NCBI GenBank assembly: GCA_016938155.1
Contig: JAFGVF010000234.1
Span: 1 to 8,850, forward strand
DNA length: 8,850 bases
Direction of reading: 5' to 3'
Source of the DNA: Candidatus Cloacimonadota bacterium
GTDB taxonomy: Bacteria > Cloacimonadota > Cloacimonadia > Cloacimonadales > JAFGVF01
Within the stretch, counting starts at the first letter, position 1. Each line of letters starts with the position of its first letter. The translations under genes and the position numbers were made by a program. Under the pieces are notes generated by a model. That model was given only the letters and a program-made list of their open reading frames with translations. It had not been told where the DNA came from and ran no database searches. Shown here piece after piece: positions 5,379-8,850 of this stretch.

Positions 5379-6383
5379 ATGCAGTTTATAAAATCATTAG
5401 TGATCCTATTGCTATTACTTCTTTTAACCTCATGTTTTGATTATTCAGATGAGGGTAAATACTGGTCCGAAGAGTGGATTGCTACTATGAATATTGATGG
5501 GAGTGACATAGAATTTCTGACTAAGGGGAACCGTTCTCCTTATTATGTAGCAGATTTAGATAATCCGGGAGAGGAAAAGGTTATAATTGATAATTACATA
5601 TCAGTATCATATCTGAATGAAGATGGAACTATCGGAGATTATGTTCTTACAGATGTAGGAAAAATCGTCGAGATAAGTCATGATAGAACCAAAATGGTAA
5701 TGGAGTATAATCAAGACATCTATATTGCAAATGTTGACGGAACAGATTTAAGAAATATTACGAATACACCGGATATCAGAGAACATGATGCTTCAATTTC
5801 TGTCGATAACACACAAATTGTATATAGCCGATATATTTATAGTCAGGATGTTCGTTCAGAGAGCCTTATAATATACAATTTGATTGATAATACCGAAACT
5901 GAATTGATTCGGGAACAGAATGATAATATTGTTTTTTTTGGAAGTAGCAGCATTGTTTTCAACAAAGTGTTCTATTTTAAAAATAGTTCACCTGTGATAA
6001 CACCAACAGGGCTTTATTGTTATGATATTGAAACAGGGATAGATAGTCTTATTTATGAGGGATTTGTATTTGATGTCATTACTGATTACAAAGAATATGT
6101 TTACATTCATGCATATACAGTCGGAATTTTACAGTTTGACATTGTTGAATTATCCTATCAACTGCTTTTTGCTAACCAACCATTAGCTTCAAGTTCAGTA
6201 TTATCTCTTGATCAGTCAAGTGAGTTTCTCTGTGTAAGTAACAACAACTCTATTGCCATAATATATAACAAGCAGACAGCTGAATATATATATTTGCCTA
6301 ATTTAACGAGCAGAGTTTCATTTAACAGAGAAAGTATAAAAATAATTAGCGTTTTCTCAAGACGACATCCAGATGATTTTTAA
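5379..6383 (+). CDS. Lipoprotein with TolB/PD40-like beta-propeller motifs (paralogue 2)
   Basis: A 334-residue protein with a compact lipoprotein signal: a run of seven leucines, then the lipobox LTSC with Cys19. It follows the first paralogue along its whole length. WSEEWIATMNIDGSDIEFL matches WSDDWVTTMNNDGTSLKYI, SPYYVADL matches QPYYVTDF, and IYIANVDGTDLRNITNTP matches IYIARVDGTELLNITNTP. GLYCYDIETG matches GVYCYDLSNE, and the end VSFNRESIKIISVFSRRHP matches ASFNRIGTKIICLYSRSFP. The ribosome binding site is AAAAGGAA (5365-5372), 6 bases before ATG. Like its neighbour it should be an envelope-anchored beta-propeller with PD40-like repeats. The two diverged well after duplication but kept length and framework, which suggests both are functional. 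Ligand and role are unknown. Confidence 0.82.
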   Translation: MQFIKSLVILLLLLLLTSCFDYSDEGKYWSEEWIATMNIDGSDIEFLTKGNRSPYYVADLDNPGEEKVIIDNYISVSYLNEDGTIGDYVLTDVGKIVEISHDRTKMVMEYNQDIYIANVDGTDLRNITNTPDIREHDASISVDNTQIVYSRYIYSQDVRSESLIIYNLIDNTETELIREQNDNIVFFGSSSIVFNKVFYFKNSSPVITPTGLYCYDIETGIDSLIYEGFVFDVITDYKEYVYIHAYTVGILQFDIVELSYQLLFANQPLASSSVLSLDQSSEFLCVSNNNSIAIIYNKQTAEYIYLPNLTSRVSFNRESIKIISVFSRRHPDDF

Positions 6384-6384
6384 A

Positions 6385-6405
6385 TAATCTTAGCCAAGAA
6401 GATTA
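6385..6405 (+). terminator. Weak hairpin after the second lipoprotein gene
   Basis: TAATCTT (6385-6391) pairs perfectly with AAGATTA (6399-6405) around AGCCAAG, right after the stop codon at 6381-6383. It lacks a following T tract and is AU-rich, so termination here would be inefficient or Rho-assisted. Confidence 0.35.
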
Positions 6406-6498
6406 GCAGCCCCTCGAAATTCTGAGAAACTGGTGTGCAACTCATTCCGCCCACGCTAACGCTACGATGGATAAATCAGGGTTGAAGGTTTTTAAGGG

Positions 6499-6535
6499 TA
6501 CTATCTACCCCGGGTCATGCGACCCGAGGCTAGTA
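6499..6535. repeat. Palindromic hairpin with CGGGTC/GACCCG core
   Basis: CGGGTC (6511-6516) pairs with GACCCG (6521-6526) around ATGC. An outer TACTA (6499-6503) pairs with TAGTA (6531-6535), giving a long interrupted stem. It is far more GC-rich than its surroundings and looks like a dispersed intergenic repeat unit. Confidence 0.55.
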
Positions 6536-6541
6536 TTTTGC

Positions 6542-6556
6542 TGTCCTTTCAGGACA
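6542..6556. repeat. Hairpin TGTCCT-TTC-AGGACA, partner of the inverted copy at 6670
   Basis: TGTCCT (6542-6547) pairs with AGGACA (6551-6556). Its central 11-mer TCCTTTCAGGA (6544-6554) is the exact reverse complement of TCCTGAAAGGA at 6670-6680, so the two units stand in opposite orientation about 115 bp apart. Confidence 0.55.
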
Positions 6557-6666
6557 AAAGAGAATACGATTATGTTTCAGAGGTATTTTGCCATTCCATT
6601 AAGATTTAAGATACTATCATTGCTTAAAAATACACTAATCTATCACATCTCTATCCAGTAACTCTA

Positions 6667-6683
6667 TAATCCTGAAAGGATTA
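6667..6683. repeat. Hairpin TAATCCT-GAA-AGGATTA
   Basis: A perfect 7-bp stem with a 3-base loop. Its core is the inverted copy of the hairpin at 6542-6556, which suggests two units of one repeat family or the ends of a small decayed element. Confidence 0.55.
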
Positions 6684-6694
6684 CAGAATAATAG

Positions 6695-6714
6695 CCATAG
6701 GCTGCAGCCTATGG
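6695..6714. repeat. Perfect 20-bp palindrome centred on CTGCAG
   Basis: CCATAGGCTG is followed directly by its reverse complement CAGCCTATGG with no spacer. Such gapless palindromes can be dimeric protein-binding sites or ends of dispersed repeats. It lies 62 bp upstream of the outermost start of the M14 gene. Confidence 0.6.
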
Positions 6715-6738
6715 TAGGAGAAAAAGATAATGCCCTTA

Positions 6739-6752
6739 ACCCTGGGGAGGGT
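6739..6752. repeat. Small hairpin ACCCT-GGGG-AGGGT
   Basis: A 5-bp perfect stem with a GGGG loop just upstream of the M14 gene, running into a second copy of GGGTACTAT. The purine-rich GGGGAGGG could be read as a ribosome binding site, but the ATG that follows at 6756 opens a frame of only ten codons. Confidence 0.4.
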
Positions 6753-6775
6753 ACTATGCATAACAAACAGAAGCC

Positions 6776-8563
6776 ATGTCAATTCTAAGAAAACCCTTGA
6801 CGCTTAAACTCACTCTAAACACTATTCAGAAAACTATGATAACCGAGGAAACATACTTGCGTTTACGATATTTATTCATACTATTGCTGATTACTACATC
6901 TCTCGTAGCACAGAGGAATTACTATCCTTTGCCTGCGATTTATCATACATATCCCGAAATGATTGAAGAGGTGAAGTCGATATGCGATGAATACCCACAA
7001 ATGGCGGTGTGGGAGATTATCGGGCACAGCAGTTACAGTCGTAAGCCAATCTATGCTGTACGGGTATCCAATTTCGCTCGAACCGATTTCAATAACCGTC
7101 CTTCACTCCTCATCCACGGTTCCTCACAGGGAGAAGAGGTCATCGGAGTGGAAATCTCCTTACGCCTTTTGCATGATGTCCTTGATTCCTATGGGAATGA
7201 TCCCTTAATAACAGAGCTTCTGGACAGGTTTGAACTCTGGTTTGTCCCGACCATGAATCCGGAAGGACACGATACGGTCACTTCCGGGGAATACTTTCTC
7301 TGTCGGAAGAATAAGACCGATACCAATTACAACGGTCATCTGGAGATTGATACAGATGGAGTTGACCTGAATAAGAACTTTGACTTTGATTGGATAGATT
7401 TTTCCTATCCACATCCGGAGAGTATCTATTTTAAAGGACATTGTCCCGCCTCTGAAGAGGAGGTGCTTGGGATGCAGGATTTCTTCCATCGGGAGAATTT
7501 TACTTATGCCCTGAATTACCATAGTTCCGCTACCGGAGCTTTCTCAGAGATTATCTTCTTCCCCTGGAACGATGGCTATGAAAAATCCCCCGATTATGCA
7601 AATTATGTAGAGTTGGGTAAAGCTATGACCAAGTTTCTACCCAAAGACTATCTTCCCGGTAATTACACTCTCCACATGGGTACAACCACCATGATAGGCT
7701 ATCTGCGTCACTATCTCTATGCGGAAACCCGAACGCTTGCCTATGACATAGAGACCGGAGGGAATACAGTCGAGGGCTATTCTGTGATTCGTCCGGGACC
7801 GGAGCAACTGGCGAAGATACTCGATAAGCACATGCTTGCTTTTCGCGGGTTTGTGGCTAAGGTTTTAGAGAACACCGTTTCGGTACGCGTAATAGATTAT
7901 CAGAGAAAACCACAGGGTGGGGCAGAGGCATGTTGGACCGGTTATAAATCTCACTACTTTAAAAGCTATGCTGCCAATGATGCCGGATACCTATTCCGTT
8001 ATCTGCCCGAAGGGACTGCCGAACTTAAAATCAATAACAAATACCCTTTCTATATTAAAGCAGATTCCAGCGATGTTCAGGTTTGCAGGATACCTTTTGA
8101 TAAAACTACTGCCGTTAATCCTATTGGGAAGATAAAGGCGAAACTTAAACGATACACATATTGTTCAGAGTTGTCCGAGTTCAACAGCCTTGCCATATAT
8201 CCTGGCACAGCCATTCGTATAAACTTCGATTCCGCTGATTTCGGAGCTAAATCCATCACGACGGATAGTTTGACGATTATTACTCCCGATTCGCGATGTA
8301 GCCTTGTTTTCAGGCTCTACAACGACAAAGAGAAGCTCATTAATACTTTTAATTATGAATCGGATAAGATTAATGAAAGAATTACCATACCCTTTGCCAT
8401 GAAGGGGATGAGAAAGGCAATTGTTGAAATTGAGAATCTCGGACAAAATACCTTTTCCATTCGGGAAGAGAGGACATATTTCGAGAAGAACAGCAACCCT
8501 GAGATTCGCTTCCAGTATTGGAAAACGGCTGAATGCGATGATTTGGCGGTGGAGCTAAGATGA
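6776..8563 (+). CDS. Secreted M14-family (zinc carboxypeptidase-like) protein with C-terminal beta-sandwich region; first zinc-ligand His replaced by Gln
   Basis: A 595-residue protein if the ATG at 6776 is used. The in-frame ATG at 6836 (residue 21) gives a more normal signal peptide, ending SLVAQ near residue 46. Neither start has a clear ribosome binding site. Residues about 50-350 match M14 carboxypeptidases: PTMNPEGHD (158-166), CRKN with Arg177, DGVDLNKNFDFDW (194-206), PASEEEV (224-230), NYHSS with His249 as the probable third zinc ligand, and AYDIETGG with Glu326 as the probable general base. The first zinc motif, normally HGxE, reads QGEE (118-121), so the ligand His is Gln118. The substrate-binding Arg of 'DLNRNF' is Lys200. 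Residues about 366-440 resemble a carboxypeptidase regulatory-like beta-sandwich (VRVIDYQRKPQGGA...LPEGTAEL), followed by another beta-rich part. It is exported, acts on peptides if active, or may be a binding-only pseudoenzyme. Its TGA overlaps an ATG at 8560. Confidence 0.85.
   Translation: MSILRKPLTLKLTLNTIQKTMITEETYLRLRYLFILLLITTSLVAQRNYYPLPAIYHTYPEMIEEVKSICDEYPQMAVWEIIGHSSYSRKPIYAVRVSNFARTDFNNRPSLLIHGSSQGEEVIGVEISLRLLHDVLDSYGNDPLITELLDRFELWFVPTMNPEGHDTVTSGEYFLCRKNKTDTNYNGHLEIDTDGVDLNKNFDFDWIDFSYPHPESIYFKGHCPASEEEVLGMQDFFHRENFTYALNYHSSATGAFSEIIFFPWNDGYEKSPDYANYVELGKAMTKFLPKDYLPGNYTLHMGTTTMIGYLRHYLYAETRTLAYDIETGGNTVEGYSVIRPGPEQLAKILDKHMLAFRGFVAKVLENTVSVRVIDYQRKPQGGAEACWTGYKSHYFKSYAANDAGYLFRYLPEGTAELKINNKYPFYIKADSSDVQVCRIPFDKTTAVNPIGKIKAKLKRYTYCSELSEFNSLAIYPGTAIRINFDSADFGAKSITTDSLTIITPDSRCSLVFRLYNDKEKLINTFNYESDKINERITIPFAMKGMRKAIVEIENLGQNTFSIREERTYFEKNSNPEIRFQYWKTAECDDLAVELR
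8548..8554 (+). promoter_or_regulatory. Strong ribosome binding site ahead of the decoy ATG at 8560
   Basis: GGTGGAG lies 5 bases before the ATG at 8560, inside the 3' end of the M14 gene. It is a better site than anything in front of the queF start at 8682 (GTGTGAG), which suggests it originally served queF. Confidence 0.5.
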
Positions 8564-8685
8564 AAACCTTAGGTGCAATCTTGTTCCCAAGCCCCCAGTC
8601 TTGTTCCCAAGCCCCAGCTTGGGAACGAGTAATGGCATTCCCAAGCAGGGGCTTGGGAACGAGTAATGAAACGAGTGTGAGATGA
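8560..8685 (+). other. 41-codon decoy reading frame bridging the M14 stop and the queF start
   Basis: ATG at 8560 overlaps the M14 stop (ATGA) and opens a frame that runs through the palindromic repeats to a TGA at 8683-8685, which in turn overlaps the queF ATG at 8682 (again ATGA). The first five codons copy the start of queF (MKTLG); the rest is translated repeat. It is unlikely to encode a functional peptide. Its translation could deliver ribosomes to the queF start by termination-reinitiation. Confidence 0.4.
8580..8668. repeat. REP-like palindromic repeats with TTCCCAAGC/GCTTGGGAA stems
   Basis: Three related units are visible: a half unit at 8580-8599 (CTTGTTCCCAAGCCCCCAGT), a full hairpin with GTTCCCAAGC (8603-8612) pairing with GCTTGGGAAC (8617-8626) around CCCA, and a second hairpin with TTCCCAAGC (8638-8646) pairing with GCTTGGGAA (8651-8659) around AGGG. 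CTTGGGAACGAGTAATG is repeated exactly at 8618-8634 and 8652-8668. From memory, palindromes of this type are dispersed in several bacterial phyla and recall REP units mobilised by TnpA_REP-type transposases, but none is encoded here. Confidence 0.75.
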
Positions 8686-8850
8686 AAACATTAGGTGAAA
8701 AGACAAACTATCCCCAGAAATATGATACGAGTGTGCTTGATCGCGTACCGCGTCAAACAGAACGCTCAGGCATAGGCATTATAAACGACAAGCTACCCTT
8801 TACTGGTGTCGATGTCTGGCATCTTTATGAGGTCAGTTTCCTGCTAAATA
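8682..8850 (+). CDS. queF: NADPH-dependent 7-cyano-7-deazaguanine reductase, long (type II) form, 5' part
   Basis: QueF reduces preQ0 to preQ1 in queuosine tRNA-modification synthesis. Only 56 codons are in the window; the gene continues past base 8850. The visible N-terminus matches the long, E. coli-type QueF: LGEKTNYPQKYDTSVLDRVPR, then GIGIINDKLPFTGVDVWHLYEVSFL, which aligns with the E. coli pattern LGKSTDY..TYDASLLQGVPR and DNLPFHGTDIWTLYELSWL. The catalytic Cys and Glu lie further downstream and cannot be checked. The start at 8682 is fixed by homology. Its upstream ribosome binding site is weak (GTGTGAG), and the start overlaps the TGA of a 41-codon decoy frame, so expression may depend on translation coming from the M14 gene. 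Confidence 0.88.
   Translation, partial: MKTLGEKTNYPQKYDTSVLDRVPRQTERSGIGIINDKLPFTGVDVWHLYEVSFLLN

Larger units (their letters stand above)
6384..6775. other. 392-bp gene-free stretch with a cluster of palindromes
   Basis: A short open frame at 6467-6661 crosses the repeats, has no ribosome binding site and resembles no protein, so I do not call it a gene. The stretch contains a weak hairpin after the lipoprotein stop and five clean palindromes between 6499 and 6752. The 9-mer GGGTACTAT occurs at 6496-6504 and 6749-6757, near the two ends of the palindrome cluster. No transposase, tRNA or other RNA gene is recognisable. Confidence 0.7.
8558..8697. repeat. 18-bp near-identical direct repeats flanking a palindromic insertion; the queF 5' end is duplicated
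   Basis: The sequence at 8558-8575 recurs at 8680-8697 with one mismatch in 18. Both copies contain ATGAAAAC-N-TTAGGTG, which encodes MKTLG, the first residues of QueF. Between them lie about 104 bp made mainly of GTTCCCAAGC/GCTTGGGAAC palindromes. This looks like a repeat insertion with duplication of its target, or a duplication that accompanied repeat expansion. Confidence 0.65.

Noticed and set aside
6467..6661. 64-residue open frame in the second repeat field
   Set aside because: It is mostly translated palindromic repeat with no ribosome binding site and no recognisable domain.
8580..8668. CRISPR array, suggested by regularly spaced repeats
   Set aside because: The units are palindromes in direct contact with no unique spacers of constant length, and no cas gene is present.

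Overview
The window reads as chromosomal DNA of a Gram-negative (diderm) bacterium of the Fibrobacterota-Chlorobiota-Bacteroidota (FCB) side of the tree. The clues are an LPS lipid A kinase gene (lpxK), a PorV/PorQ-type outer-membrane protein, a secreted protein ending in a FlgD-like Ig module, two outer-envelope lipoproteins, and moderately AT-rich genes separated by many small palindromic repeats. Candidatus Cloacimonadota or a close relative is my best guess. That is an inference from gene style, not a proof.

Layout, all genes on the + strand. Positions 1-1912 form a tight cluster: the 3' part of a secreted protein (cohesin-like domain, then FlgD-like Ig domain), a PorV/PorQ-like beta-barrel protein 11 bp downstream, and a 95-residue coiled-coil/membrane protein 12 bp further on. 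Then come lemA (1974-2567), a strong intrinsic terminator (2579-2612), and lpxK (2616-3656), whose start codon lies almost on top of that terminator.

Positions 3657-4294 hold no convincing gene. They contain a dense mosaic of repeats: a 166-bp element bounded by 34-bp inverted repeats with a GC-rich, hairpin-filled core and one exact DnaA-box match, iteron-like GACGAAA repeats, short tandem repeats, and a nested inverted-repeat structure. Two tandem paralogous lipoproteins with TolB/PD40-like propeller motifs follow (4301-5335 and 5379-6383). A second repeat-rich gap (6384-6775) carries five separate hairpin palindromes. The last part holds a large secreted M14-family carboxypeptidase homologue (6776-8563) and the 5' end of a long-form queF (8682 to beyond the window).

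Functionally the window is mostly cell-envelope work: lipid A synthesis, outer-membrane or secretion proteins, surface lipoproteins and a secreted peptidase homologue. queF (queuosine precursor synthesis) is the exception. I did not find a defence system, CRISPR array, rRNA, intact tRNA or transposase gene.

The most interesting points are three. A palindromic-repeat insertion at the M14/queF junction appears to have duplicated the queF start and left a decoy start with the better ribosome binding site. The M14 protein has Gln where the first zinc-ligand His is expected. The 166-bp inverted-repeat element is unexplained.
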